A stretch of 64,000 nucleotides of DNA. Origin: Tubiluchus corallicola. Lineage: Eukaryota > Priapulida > Priapulimorpha > Priapulimorphida > Tubiluchidae. This document shows, in pieces, positions 1 to 12,835 of this stretch; positions within the stretch are counted from its first letter, which is position 1; each line of letters begins with the position of its first letter. The notes below the pieces were generated by a model, which had not been told where the DNA came from, searched no databases, and was given only the letters and a program-made list of their open reading frames with translations. The stretch lies in the NCBI GenBank assembly GCA_030141605.1, contig JAQGDQ010000357.1:58501-122500 (forward strand), written 5' to 3'. The translations under genes were made by a program, and so were the position numbers.

Positions 1-679
1 TGCAAGACTATATCAGAATATTTCCATTTCATCGAATTAACTTAAGTTATAATTATATTCTGATTTGCTTTTTCTTTTATTTTGGTTTTGCTCATATTTT
101 TGTTTCTAACTATACGTTACTGTAACATATGGTTTCAGTTTATTTTTGTTTTTTATTTTGGTTTATTTAATTATTTTATATTGCATGGTTAATTGAAACT
201 ACATTTCATGCAACTGTATTTCTAATAATTATATTATGTTGCTTTACTTTGCTCATTTTGCTCGCCACAAACTTCAAAATATCTGTAATTATTTAATCTT
301 ATTTGCACAAAATTAATTATTGTCTCCTCATACAATATTAAATTCACAACTAACAGCAGCACAAATAATTGACATAACATATTCGTATTATTAAATTAAA
401 AAGCTGTGGCATCTAAAATAAGATATTTATATGGGGGTGGTTGCTCAATCACCCTGGTCCCTCGCCACCCCGTCTCTATTTTTGTTAATATAATTTACTT
501 ATTTTAATTTCATACACTTTGTAACCCATTGACAGAGACAAATAAAAAGGTTTTGAATTTTGTTAATTTTATCTTCCACTTTTCTATATCTATATCACAG
601 AGTGCAAACAAATACTTTTAGCACAAAGTGTAAACGGATAGAATACAAGAATACTGCTAAAATTTTCCATATGGCTTAC

Positions 680-3600
680 TTGAACAAGCTTTAATTTTTC
701 GTCTGATTCAGTGGCTGCTGTCTGCCAATCAGTTTTCTCTATGATGAGTTTGTTGTGATCCTCAACTAAAGCTGTATGCTTTTCTTTCAGACAAACCTGG
801 ATGATTAATAAAACAGAAAAACACGCAAGGTAAGGAAGCCATCAAGAAAGTGGTAAACAGAAAACCATTCATTTGTATATTAAAACACTGTTTATGGTCA
901 TACTCACATCATGAATAACACAACAAAAATAAATTCCACACAAAGAATGTTTTTATCTATCGAGGATATGCAAAAAATGCATCATCTGCCTTTATGAACA
1001 ACAAAGCTTACAAATGTACACAGTCTATGTCCTGAAGGTATAACACAACATGAGCAAGCGCATGGGTGCCGCCAGAGAATAAAAACTTGGCGCACAGGCA
1101 GCGGGAGGGTCTGGGGGAGCATTATAAGTTCAATTTATTTACTATTAAGATTATCTATTCAGCAAAAATTTAATAGTCAAACATAAAACTGATTTGAGAC
1201 TGTTAAGTTTACAGCCCATCCACTGTTCATGCAAAATTTAATAAGTTTGCGTGCGTGCTAATTTTTTGCACAGCTAAACGGCAGGACATCTCGGCCACAC
1301 ATGCATGTTAGACCACTTTGCGGTTGTTAGAAGCCATTTCGTCAGGTTTCCTCAGGCAAGTTCACTAGTTTAAAACTCATTATTGGGCAAACAAGCAAGG
1401 ATTGAAGTGTCTCTTGGTTTACTGCTAAAAAAATTATTTAGCCATAAAAAAATTTAATTTAAGAAATTTTGTGGACGTACATGCGTCAGTGCATCCGCCT
1501 GCTGGTGCCCGTGCATAAGCGTTGGATGGCAAAATTAACATTAATCATTTCTAATCTGCAGTCGTAGACCATGAAAATTCTAGTAGTAGGATCTTAGGCT
1601 CAAATCCGACTCCTACAAATTTGCTTTTCAACAACTGCTTTTTTTCAAACAATTAGCCATCTGACTTAATGTTAACTATTAGGTTAACTGTTATCTCACA
1701 TTAGTTGTTAGATTAATTCATTTACTACAGTAAAGATCCATGATCTATTATATTTATCACTTAACTTAAAATTTGAACTTAGTAGACTTTGTTATTTTTA
1801 CAAAGAGCCTTTTTTTAATTAATTAGAAATTCAATATGAATGTAAAATATTGGCATTTGGGCTGATTTCTAGTAATTTTAATGTACATGTATTATGATTT
1901 TAGCTTTATCTATAATAGTCAATTGTATATGTACTATCTATGTGTTAGGATTTATGTATATAAAGTACATTTGTCCATTTTAATGTTAATGCATTTTAAA
2001 TATCCAATAAATTATTATTATCATTATTATTAATGCACACCAGTTCTTGCTGAGTATCCTCTAGTTTTCCAGTCATCTCCCCCTTCTCCAGTAGAAGTTT
2101 ATCTACATAAAAAACAAAATAACTGATTAATATATGTAAAGAAACAACTTGTATGCATGCTTACATCATCACAAACGCATAACCGATGATGATTACTGAC
2201 CTTTAGATGATTTTAGATCTTGTATTGTTCGGTTCGCTTCTTTTAGAGTGCTCTGTAAGTCTATAACACTAACAAAAAAGTGGTGTTAAATACAGGACAA
2301 AATATTCGTTCACCGTTCAGTCCTGCAATATTTTACCCCAAAAACATTTTTTTCAAACAAAACACTACCCATTTAAGTGCTCATGCAGTACCTACATCTT
2401 TTTCTCATCAGCTACTTTAACTTCCATTTCGCCCAAAGATTTGCGCAGTTCAGAAATTATTTCGTTTGACTGTTTTAGCTGACTCTGCAATTCTTTTTCT
2501 TCCTTTGTTAAATCTGCAATTGTATTTTTGTTCGTCTCAAGTTCATTTTCAAGCTGGTTTATAACATCCTGGAAAAAACACCTCAAATTAAAAGCACAAT
2601 AATTTTTTACAGTTCGGCACAGTGTAAGGCACAATACAGCACTCTCTGGCAGAGTCTATTACGAATGTTGAATGCTTGCAGTGGGACTGGAATCTAGCTT
2701 CCTAGCTTTGCAATACAATGATATCGCTGAAGTGTCTTAACTCCATGTTTACATTCTAAGAGATACCCGAAAATAGTATGAAACCACATACACAGTTTTT
2801 CCAAAAGCCACACTGCTAACCAGACCCAGCACAGCTTAACATTCTAACAATGACTATTCAGCTACACTATTCAGTTAACCTCATTCAAAATTATTATTCT
2901 GTTATTAGTTTACACAAATGCTACATTTAAAATCTTAAGAAAATATTAAGAACAGTCAAAGGAAGGCTGCTGCATTAGCATCACTCATTTTTTCTAACTG
3001 CATCCACAACAAATCAGAAATATATATTACAAATGCAAATCAGAGAGTATTTTTGTTGATTCACAATGCTTGAATCCCAATTTTCTGTGTTCTGGCAAGC
3101 ACAATCTTCTGTTCACTGTTTGAATAAAACCATTTCGTCATCAAAAAAATTCCACTGGTCAAAACAACACTTACTGCTGAGAAATTATTTCAACTTTGCA
3201 TACACAAAATAAAAAAAATCCGAGCAAATGACCTTTGACTGTTATATTTCAGTAATGCTGCTTCTTCATAGGAATATACCCAAACAAAATTTTGTTTAAA
3301 CCAAATGAACAGTAGTGAAGTTATTGCAGCTTCAGAAGAATACCACAAAAACAACAAAGCAAAATGAACAAAGTATTTCATGCCATACCAGTGCAATAGT
3401 GATTAGTCAATATTATTTGTAATTATAAATAAAATAGGATTTTTTTGCACATAAGTGTTTTTACAAGTAGCAAGCATTCGCTCATTACAAAAACACATAC
3501 AAAACATCTTATTATATGATTTTTCAACCACCCTGACAGAAAAAAAACTTTCACAGCAACATGTCATGAAATTCTCTTGATAAAAACAAACCTGTAGTTC

Positions 3601-6600
3601 TGATAACTTTAAATTCAATTCTGTTTCCACAGTCTCACTCTTCTCCAAGGAATCATCCGATGATTTCAGTTTATTCGTGAGCTCATCTAAATTTTTAAAA
3701 CTAGAACTGTTAACTGTGATTAGTAGTATAGCTTACGAAATAAATATAAAGAGGCTAAAAAGAAATCGTAAGCTGGCTCTACTGATCAACTTAGTTGACC
3801 TTTATTCTCAGCCGCATTATATATATACATATTCCAGTTCCAACCAAACTTGTTCAGCTGGTGGGATCTGAGCTCTAGATGCGCGGCAAAAAATTGGTGA
3901 ACAGCAATTGAAAGGGTTGAAAAATTCTAAAATTGGTACTTTTCTTATTTCAAAACCTATCTCGTCCAAAATGATGGGGTAGTGAAGACAAAATGCGGTG
4001 CTGGGGTGCATCAGATAATTGTGTAAAAATGTCGAAGCAAGAGTTTGGAATTTCTGTCAGTCTGTCCTCTGTCTGAGGCACCGAACCACTATCAGCCATG
4101 CGGCTTGTTTTACTATTACTATTATTGTATATATTAATGTTAATTTATTATTAAATCTATATGACACACAAAGCTAAATTAACAATTTCATCTACCACAT
4201 GACACAGTAGAAATGTTTTCCTTTATTTACTGAATGTGTTAAGGATGAAGCATTAAAATTTCTAAAAAATGTACATACCGATTTCTTTTTGAAGAGATTT
4301 AGCTAGCTCCTCACTTGTTCCCAAGTTGTCTGTTAGCGAATCAATAAGCACACTTTTCTTATCCACTTCTTCGCTCGTTTGCTTCAGCTAAACAAATAGA
4401 AAATCGAAACATCATTTTCATGACATAACTTTTATAAAAAATCATACATGTTAACAGTACCTTTCTCAGTTCAGTTAACTGAAAAAAATATAGCCGTTTG
4501 TACCTTTAATTCTACTTCGCATACTTGTGACTCATAATGCTGCTTTTGTTCCATATTAGCATCTCGTTCAGTCATCACTAAAATTATACATAGGTTATTA
4601 AATAATTTAAGTATAATTAATTAATCAATGGAAACCACTAGATCATGAGCAAAAGAATCAATTAGTGAAAAATAAGAAGACGCAATAAATTATAATATTA
4701 ATTGTCATAATAATGATAAGCAAAATTAAATTGAACAAAAGCATGCAGCCAGTACATGATGATTCACATAGCCGAACCATGAACTTACACTTTCTTTCAG
4801 CTTCCTGAATTTTTTCCTGATGTGTAACTGTAAGTTTCTCAAACTGCTGAGAGAGCTCCTGGAAAAACAGAAATAAAATCAGAGAAAAGAGAAACAGTAG
4901 ACAAGAAAGCTAAATAAACGACGATTTGATCACTAAGATTAGGGATTAAACCAGATACTCACAGACAAGTTTGCAATAAACAGAAATTTATTTTTAAGTT
5001 TAATAAAAAAAACATTTAAGCAACAAAACTCATAAGACACTGAATTTATAAAAGAAAGCCAAGCATATTTTTTAAAGCCAAGCTAGCGTCGCTAACTGCA
5101 CAATTGTTGTTGAAGATAACAGTAACTCCAACTACAAAAATGCTACAAACAGATGTGACACCACAACAGACTTTAAATCAAAGAAATTATCTATTATAAT
5201 TATGGTACCTCAAATTGTTTTAGTCTCTCATTGTCTGCAACCTTTAACTGGTCTTTGTCCTCTTCACCTAAAACAGAAATTGAAACAAAAATCAAATATT
5301 ATACCATATTAAATTATGCATTTTTGAAGTGCTGATAACACTAAGGTTTCTAATCTCTAATCATAAACTAGTTTGGAGATTATTAAATTTTGTTTATATT
5401 TGTATGTTTTCAATACTTTTTATAAATGTTTTTCAATTATATGCTTTATTGTCTGATAAAACATTTTGCTGCTAAATTTAAATTTAATTTAAACACAATT
5501 TAAATACCTTAACCCAAATCCTGATTCTGACCCCAACACTGACCCTAACCATAACCCTAGCTCTAACCTCACCCTAATACACTTCACAAACTAATTTCTA
5601 GTGTGTGGGGAATAGAAAACGCCTTCTCATTTTTCTTCAATCAACACAAAGCAATTAAGGATCTTTCAAATATTGCCATTTGAATCTATACATAGGTCAC
5701 GAGTAGTCAACACCAAAAATGCAAAAAAATAATAGTTAACGAGATATTTTAATATTTAAGTGCACTTTAATTGTGTACTGCTATAGAGTTTTTGAATTAG
5801 AATATAAATAGCATGTGTTAATCCATTGATTGCAAATAACTGCTTAACTATCACTTAGAATGCAAAGTCATCATGTTAATAATGAGATGATCTTGCTACA
5901 TTGTCATTCTAGCAGTTACCTTGGAAGCAATAATGTGGTAGACAAACTATTAAAACAAATGGCCTAAAGTTACTAATAGTTATTTATGTTTAGCTTACAA
6001 ATGTTCTGGTTCTATACTAACTATTACCATCTGTACTTACATTTTGCAAGACTTTCTTCTAAATGTTTCATGTGACATTTCAAAGCATCGCACAGATCTC
6101 TGGTCGAGTTCACTCTATTACAATAAAAATAGCGGAACTAATAAGAAACAACAAATAAATGCACAGCTGCTTAATTGGGCACAAGCATTTAAATGTTTTA
6201 TCTTGTGTTTTTATACATTCTAATTATTCATACTTGAACTCAGTTTCTTCTCTAGTGTTTATCTCTTCCTGTATCTTGTTACTCAGGCATTCGTTCTGTA
6301 ATTGTAGATCTAGCAGAGTGTTCCGTAAAGTGTCAATTGTTTGGTCAGCATGATGAAGCTCTTTTTCCTGCATATAAACATGGTAAAAACAAGTATGACT
6401 CAGAACTATTTGAAACGTAAGCGTGTCCGTACTATAATTAATGCATTAACATGTTGTCAAATGTATCTCAAAATACGTTTACTAGGCAAAAAATGTTCCA
6501 GAATTTAGGCAAAAATATATATGCAACACCTGACAACAATCAAGTCACCTTTTTAGCTTCTCAATTATCATTACAATGGTTTTGCTTTGATGGCTGGCAG

Positions 6601-7814
6601 AAAAACAGCACTGGACATATTAGTCCAGAGGTGGATTGACAGCTGTGGCCTTTTATTTTTGTTTGCTGTGGAATCCCTTGCCACCCAGATCATATGCTTT
6701 CAAGTTTCTAAGTGCTCAGTTTGCATTATTTTTGGAATAATCCATCTAAAAAGTGTTGAGTTCAACCTCCCGTATTGAAAGTGAGCCCGCTCCAAGCTGT
6801 TGCTATTGGGCTAAGCAGATTAAAGTGAACTGACAAATTTACTCATAAATCACTAGAAATAAATGAATGTTACTTGTTTTTGCATCTCCATTTCGGTGTG
6901 AAACTTCCACTTTCTGATTTTTTCCGCTTCTTCTGCTAAACGGCTGTACAAGCTGGTTGCCTGTCCGGTGACACCAGAACGTTTCTCTGCAAGATAAATT
7001 TGGATCAAAACATATATAACTGCATGCAAAACTATGAATTCAATACTACTTTTATGGAATACTAAGCACTGTGGTGGAAAGCACAGAATAAGTTTTACAA
7101 AGTGAAACTGTTTAAACTGTAAAAAAGCTAACAGGTGTCAAAACACATTTGACAGGAAACCGTTGACAAAATGACTGCTGACAGTTCTCCATGGCTCCAA
7201 GTAAAAAAACTGAACATTCCAAGTAAATGCACAAATTAACTTGGTAGGTCAACGTTTTTGCACTGACCCAGTAGCTTAATGAATGCTGACTAACGATTTT
7301 AACAACTTTTTTTGACATACTGACATTGCTTTTTAATGAGACTTGTGAAAGATGTTAGTACAACTATTATTATTATTACTATTATTGAAGTCGCTAATTT
7401 TGCTGTTGGTACTACTACTACTGCTACTACTACTACTACTACAACAACAACAACAACAACTACTACTACTACTGCTAGTACTACTACTACTACAACTACT
7501 ACTACTGCTGCTAGAACTACTAATATTACTCCCACTGCTACAGCTACTGTTACTGCTACTGCGACCCCCACCACCACTACTACTTTACTACAATTACTAT
7601 ACTATTACTGTTACTAAGTACTGTGCACAGTACCACTACTTACATATTTATAATACTTCATACCTGCATTCATCATTTTGCCATCAAAGATGTTTTCTTT
7701 GTTATTGACATCAGTTAGCTTACTGTCAAACATCATTTCCTTTTTGAGTTCTTTTCTTTCCAGCTCTCTGCATTGAGGGCGCACCCTCTCCGGCATTTGA
7801 AACTCAAATAACAT
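680..7814 (-). CDS. SYCP1: SYCP1-like synaptonemal complex protein 1 (partial, 13 exons)
   Basis: SYCP1 forms the transverse filaments that bridge homologous chromosome axes in meiotic prophase. Coding exons, 5' to 3' on the minus strand: 7814-7664, 6986-6874, 6367-6234, 6114-6041, 5267-5209, 4858-4789, 4577-4504, 4387-4279, 3686-3592, 2568-2396, 2268-2201, 2102-2041 and 796-680. All have AG/GT borders and phases join without a stop to give 433 codons. The gene continues off the left edge, so the C-terminus is missing; vertebrate SYCP1 is near 1000 residues. Family evidence is the segment LYSRLAEEAEKIRKWK in exon 2, followed by long heptad coiled coil and an RDLC motif in exon 4, in the same order as in vertebrate SYCP1. 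The remainder is Glu/Lys/Leu/Gln-rich coiled coil. The start at 7814 is the first ATG of the open frame; a second ATG six codons later (MPERVRP) is an alternative. Introns hold a trinucleotide satellite and an AT-rich repeat tail. Confidence 0.85.
1545..2036 (+). repeat. Possible SINE-like element in a SYCP1 intron
   Basis: Within the 1.2-kb intron between the last two SYCP1 exons, a tRNA B-box-like stretch (GGCTCAAATCC, near 1600) is followed by about 400 bp of AT-rich sequence. This ends in an AATAAATTATTATTATC tail, typical of the short-repeat tails of non-LTR elements. No convincing A box or target-site duplication was found, so the boundaries and class are tentative. Confidence 0.25.
7366..7612. 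repeat. (ACT/ACA)n trinucleotide microsatellite
   Basis: About 245 bp of imperfect ACT/ACA/ACG triplets lie inside SYCP1 intron 1. Because the period is three, long valine-, threonine- and leucine-rich open frames appear on both strands. They are artefacts of the repeat. Confidence 0.95.
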
Positions 7815-10390
7815 TCCCAGTCATTTGCAGTAAACCAACCTCTTTTAAGTACTAAGAAATTCAAAATGAAAACTAGGTAAGGAGCAATATGAATTTCATT
7901 ATATATAAATTAATGTTTGTTACTTTAAAAATTTTAGTTACGCCTAAATTCCCACACCAGTTTGTAATATTTTTCCAGTTAATAACAGTTTCCTATATGC
8001 TTTCCAATTAAGGGTCAGGTACCAAATGTGAAAATATTGAAAGCAGAAATATTCTTTATGAACTATGTAATTTATAACTATGTGAGGAATATTCCATGAT
8101 TCAGTTTAGATTAGTACTAACTTCACCTAAACCTTAATTTTGATACAGCTCACATTCAACATTCAATGCTGTATGGAAAACGTTATACAAATCATTGTTT
8201 TCAGTTATCCAGGCTAACATGCAGCTTTATATGTCCCTCTATATTTTCAAAATTAAGAACAAAGCAGAACACACGTAAAAATCTACAGTAATATATAAAA
8301 ATTGAAAAATTCTGAACTTTTTATCTTTTTTAGTTTTAATACAATTGTACTTTCTTTTAAGATCGCCAGGTAAGTTGAAATACAATAAATAATACGCAGA
8401 ACTGAAACTACCTGTTTTCTTTGCCTTTATTAATTATAATAGAATAGGAAATATATTAGTAATAATATAACTGCAGCTCTGTGCTGGTACAATACAAAAA
8501 CAAATACAAGTATTTTATCCGTTATAAACATATGAGTGCACATCAAAATGTGTTTGTTTGGTATTCGTGAAAAAATATTATATTATATTATATTACATTA
8601 TATTATATTAATATATAAAGATAATATTAATAAAGATTAGTAACAGTTGGATGGTTAATTAAAGTTTAGATATCGGAGTAGACAGCTGATAAGAAGGCCT
8701 TTCAATGAATGTGGCAAAAAGCTGGTTTAGATTGCAATAAAATGGCTAGACCCATCTATAACTAACTGCAACCCAAAGTTTCCGTTCACCAATGAATTAT
8801 TAATTATAAATATTACAGTGAAACTTGGAATGCATTATAGCCCTCTAGTTATAATTGCGATGCTCAATATTTTGTTCCAGTGCTTTTGGCATCATTTGCT
8901 TAATATAACGTAAAGTAAGTTTGATAAGTTAAGCTAATTTGACAGCATGAATTTTTTCAGTACAAGTTACATGCATAACTTGATTACTAAGTATCTTTTC
9001 ACTCAAATTTGTAATGCGCTGTTGTTGAAATACTAATAAAAACAAAGATGTTACAATGATCAATTGATGACGATAACAGCTTTTATAATAACCAGAAGTA
9101 AGGGTTTATAATCTTTATATATGCCAAATAAAGAGTGCTCTGGTAAATAAATTTATTTAATTGCCACCTTAGTGTTTTTGTTGCTCAGTGTTGTTAGCGA
9201 CATTATCGTTGTCATATTTTTCTTGTACTGCAGCCCTGGATAGCTACAGTTTTTTGTTAATGAATTATAAATGCACATTCTTTCAAACTGTTTTTTATCT
9301 CCCAATTAGTAAATGTACGTAGTACCATTACAAAGTCTTAAAAATTATAGTTTTAACAACCTTTTTTGCTTTTTGTCTTTTTTTATCCAAAGGCAGTCCA
9401 GAATGATGTACTGAAATTCTGTGTTCATTCATTTTAAAGTTGACAATTTTTAGCAATTCCAGCAATTTTCACATTAAGAGTTCTTCCTATATTATTCACT
9501 AATCATCAGTTGAGCATAATGTCAAGCATAGAAGGAAATCACAACAATGAAGTTATGGAAGTGTATAGCCATTTTACAACTGTATAGCAATACTATTTTC
9601 AATTGTAGAGGCTTCTCTCATGCAAACTCATAATACAGGTACGCATTTATTAATTTAGCAAATAAAACCACAAGTCGTCAAGAAAAAATACTCTTTCCCC
9701 GCGCAACTTGATGCTCCAGGCAGCTCCATAAGGAGCTCCCCCGACGACCATACCCATTTTTGCTTGGTATACATGAAATACTTATTTGTGTTTACTGAAC
9801 TATATTAGTACTAGTTAATGATCTTTGTGGACCAGAAAAGCCTAGTGAACTGTGCCAATGTTTTACTTAGTCGTAAGTTAAGATTTTTAACGTGACTAGC
9901 AATTCGTAATGGTTGCGGCAAACTCGTCTGGTTACGAGTAGCACGATAAGGAATCCTCTCTTACCCGGCCTTCAGTTTTACAAAAACGTAAAGCATCTTT
10001 AAAAATACTGTTTTACAAAAAACTTCTTCGCAATTTACTTATCTGTGTAAAAACGTTTAGGCAAATTCACACAGAAGTTTAAGTACAAAAAGTCCAAGTA
10101 ATAATGTTCGCAACGATATTTTACACCGGCGTCTGCACAAAATTACATTTTTTAGTTACCGTTTTCATCACTAGAGCGTGCCAAGACGCGGAATCAGGTA
10201 CGAGAAGCAAAATGTGCCACACATCAATTTTGTCAAAGAATACGTACCACAGATGTGACTTATACTGCGCAGCAGTTCGCGCAGTTAGTGTCGCCCTAGC
10301 GGCACAGCAGCACGGATTGTTGTTTCAGGTACGCTACACTGTGTACTATAGCAGATGAATTGATGAGACCATCAAAGTCAGGCCGGTCAA
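7815..10390. other. Non-coding 5' flank of SYCP1; AT-rich, repeat-derived
   Basis: I see no convincing exon here. An AT-only tract lies near 8577-8626. Two blocks, 8090-8260 and 9270-9540, recur around 12.4-12.8 kb, the first in inverted and the second in direct orientation. A GC-richer patch near 10100-10340 is open in one plus frame for 84 codons but has no recognisable domain. It could be promoter-associated. Confidence 0.5.
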
Positions 10391-10391
10391 C

Positions 10392-10472
10392 AGGTGCTCA
10401 TAAATTGCTCAGCAGTGAGTTGCAAAAACACAAATGAAAATATCTTTTTGAATTTCCCGAGGATGCAGCCAG
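10392..10472 (+). pseudogene. THAP-type zinc-finger N-terminal exon fragment
   Basis: The short frame VLINCSAVSCKNTNENIF followed by LNFP ends at a plausible splice donor (GTAATT at about 10472). It has the C-x4-C and F-x-x-FP pattern with which THAP domains begin. THAP domains occur in P-element-derived transposases and host DNA-binding proteins. No start codon or following exon with the C-x2-H half was found, so this is probably a relic of a transposon or gene. Confidence 0.35.
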
Positions 10473-10789
10473 GTAATTATAAAAAATGCTAATTATAACA
10501 CAGATTTGTAACTTTTGTTACAAGTTAAATATTTTGTACACTAAGCAAAGACTGCAAGGCCTACATCTGTCTTTGGCGATTTATAGCAGCTGTTATATTT
10601 CTGAATATTATTTAAAGCAAGCATAAGGCATTAAGAATAATTAGTAGTTAAAATAAAAATTATTATATTCATATCTCATGAAAATTAATAGGCTTATTTA
10701 CAAAAGAAGTTAAAGAAAGTTGATCATAAAGAAAGTTTGCAAATACCTGGCTCTTGTAGTATTCTATTTCAGGAAAAATATTTTTTCTA

Positions 10790-10965
10790 AAAAACATTCC
10801 TATTTAATTAACATGTTCTTAAGAGGACAACCCAAGCTGAGATGGTTTGAACGTATTAACAGAGACCTTAGAGTGAAGAACATAAATGAAGAGATGGCCA
10901 ACAACAGGAATGCATGGAGAAGACTTATTCACAACGGCGACGCCGCATAGGGAAAAGCTGGGAAG
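10790..10965 (+). mobile_element. Non-LTR retrotransposon 3'-end fragment (reverse transcriptase C-terminus)
   Basis: The frame contains RGQPKLRWFERINRDLRV and, about 20 residues on, WRRLIHNGD before a stop at 10948. This is the highly recurrent C-terminal signature of LINE-type reverse transcriptase ORFs: RGRPxxRW, then D-L, then a WRxLI box. Everything upstream of about 10790 is too decayed to follow. It is a 5'-truncated dead copy. Confidence 0.65.
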
Positions 10966-11631
10966 AAGAAGAAGTTCTTATCAGGAAATATAACTTAAAG
11001 AAATATTAGACTTGACTTTCATGTGTAGTACCTTTCATAGAAAAAAAATCGATTTTTTCAGAAGAGCAAAATATTTTTTCCAGAACAGAACTTAATCTAC
11101 GCATCTGTATGTTTTCTTAATTCTAACAATGTTTAAAAAACACATAATCATACATTAGCCTTTGTTATAAGTTGGAGTTGGTTATAAAATCACGTTGAAC
11201 AATTGGAGATGCATTTACGACATTACTCCTCTTTTTTATTGTCAGTGAACAAAGAATAACAAAACAAAACATCGGAGTTGTCATCCTGAGCAGCCGACAT
11301 TACTTCCGCCTCTATAACAACCAACTAACTAGGTCAAAATCAAGTTATAGAATTCATGTGAGAAGCCAACCTGGCGCATAAATTAGAATTTGCACGTGGG
11401 TCATAACATATATCATATATAGACGTCACTTATATTTAGCCTAATTTTTTTAAGATTCAGTTAGGCTTACGTCAAAATAAATGTTCATTAAACACAGTTT
11501 GTTTACATGTACTGTAAAAAATGTACTTGTATAATAAAACACCTGTGGCTAAATCCACAGATAAGTCTTGATAAATATTATTTATTTATGGGCTTAAACA
11601 AATGGCAGAACCTTCAACAAGAGGAAAAGTA

Positions 11632-11960
<329 letters not shown>

Positions 11961-12399
11961 CTCTAAGAGAGGCAGGGAGAGAAAAATCAATAAAAATGCA
12001 CCCGTCATGCAGTCAGCTAGCCTCTTGCCTCAGGAAGAACAATAAAAATTTTATTTACAAGACAATTGAAGAAGTATTTGCAAGTACATAATACAAACTT
12101 ATTGCTACAATTTTTTCCCTTTTTATGAAATGTTTTCAGTTTTTTAAACTAATAATTGCTTTTAATTGAGATATTCTTCTTTTATAAAAAACGCAAAAGT
12201 GATTTTAGCTTATCGAAATTGCGCGTATGCCAACGTTATTGGTGAACTTAAGAATATTATTATTACAGTCAAAATGCGCCGCTCAAAATTTTTAACCATC
12301 CGTCGTTTGATGCCGCCAGCGTAGCTGCTAATCGTAAAAACGAAATACGTAAAAATAGTTTTATCACTTCCTCTTTTTACACTTTGATTATGTGCAAAA

Positions 12400-12835
12400 C
12401 TTTGGTAAATTATCACACTTTATATTATTATAATGCGCGTTCTTGCAAACTGTTTTTATATGCACATTGGTGAATGTAATATCATTATAAAATCGTAAAC
12501 GACAACCATAACAGTCTTTTTTGCTTTTTGGTTTTTTCTTTCATCCAAAGTCGGTCCACAATGATGAACTGAAATTCTATGTTCATTCATTTTTTTGTTA
12601 TGACATTTTTAGTAAATCTACCAATTTTCATATCAAGAGTTTTCTTACGTTATTCACTACTCATCAGCTGAACATATAAAGAGACATGTAAAGCTGCATT
12701 AGGATAACTGAAAACAACAATTTGTATAAAGTTTTCCATTATAACATTGAATGTGAGCTGCATTGAAATTAAGGTTTAGGTGAAGTTAATACTAAACTAA
12801 GCTGAATCTTGGAATATTACTTGCATGTTCTTTGT
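12400..12835. repeat. Dispersed repeat copy related to 8.1-9.5 kb
   Basis: 12420-12700 resembles 9270-9540 in direct orientation; shared stretches include CTTTTTTGCTTTTTG and TGAAATTCT-TGTTCATTCATTTT. The adjoining 12664-12830 resembles the reverse complement of 8090-8260; shared stretches include GGTTTAGGTGAAGTTA. No coding potential was seen. It is an unclassified transposon or a local rearranged duplication. Confidence 0.6.

Noticed and set aside
5512-5582. CCCTAA-like text (ACCCTAACCATAACCCTAGC) as an interstitial telomere
   Set aside because: Only a few degenerate units occur in a SYCP1 intron. It is too short and irregular to call.
7299-7708. Long Val-, Thr- and Leu-rich open frames on both strands
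   Set aside because: They are read-through of an ACT/ACA trinucleotide repeat inside a SYCP1 intron, with no splice or domain support.
9700-9745. Histone-type 3' stem-loop (AGCTCCATAAGGAGCT)
   Set aside because: Stem and loop do not match the conserved histone element, and no histone gene is adjacent.
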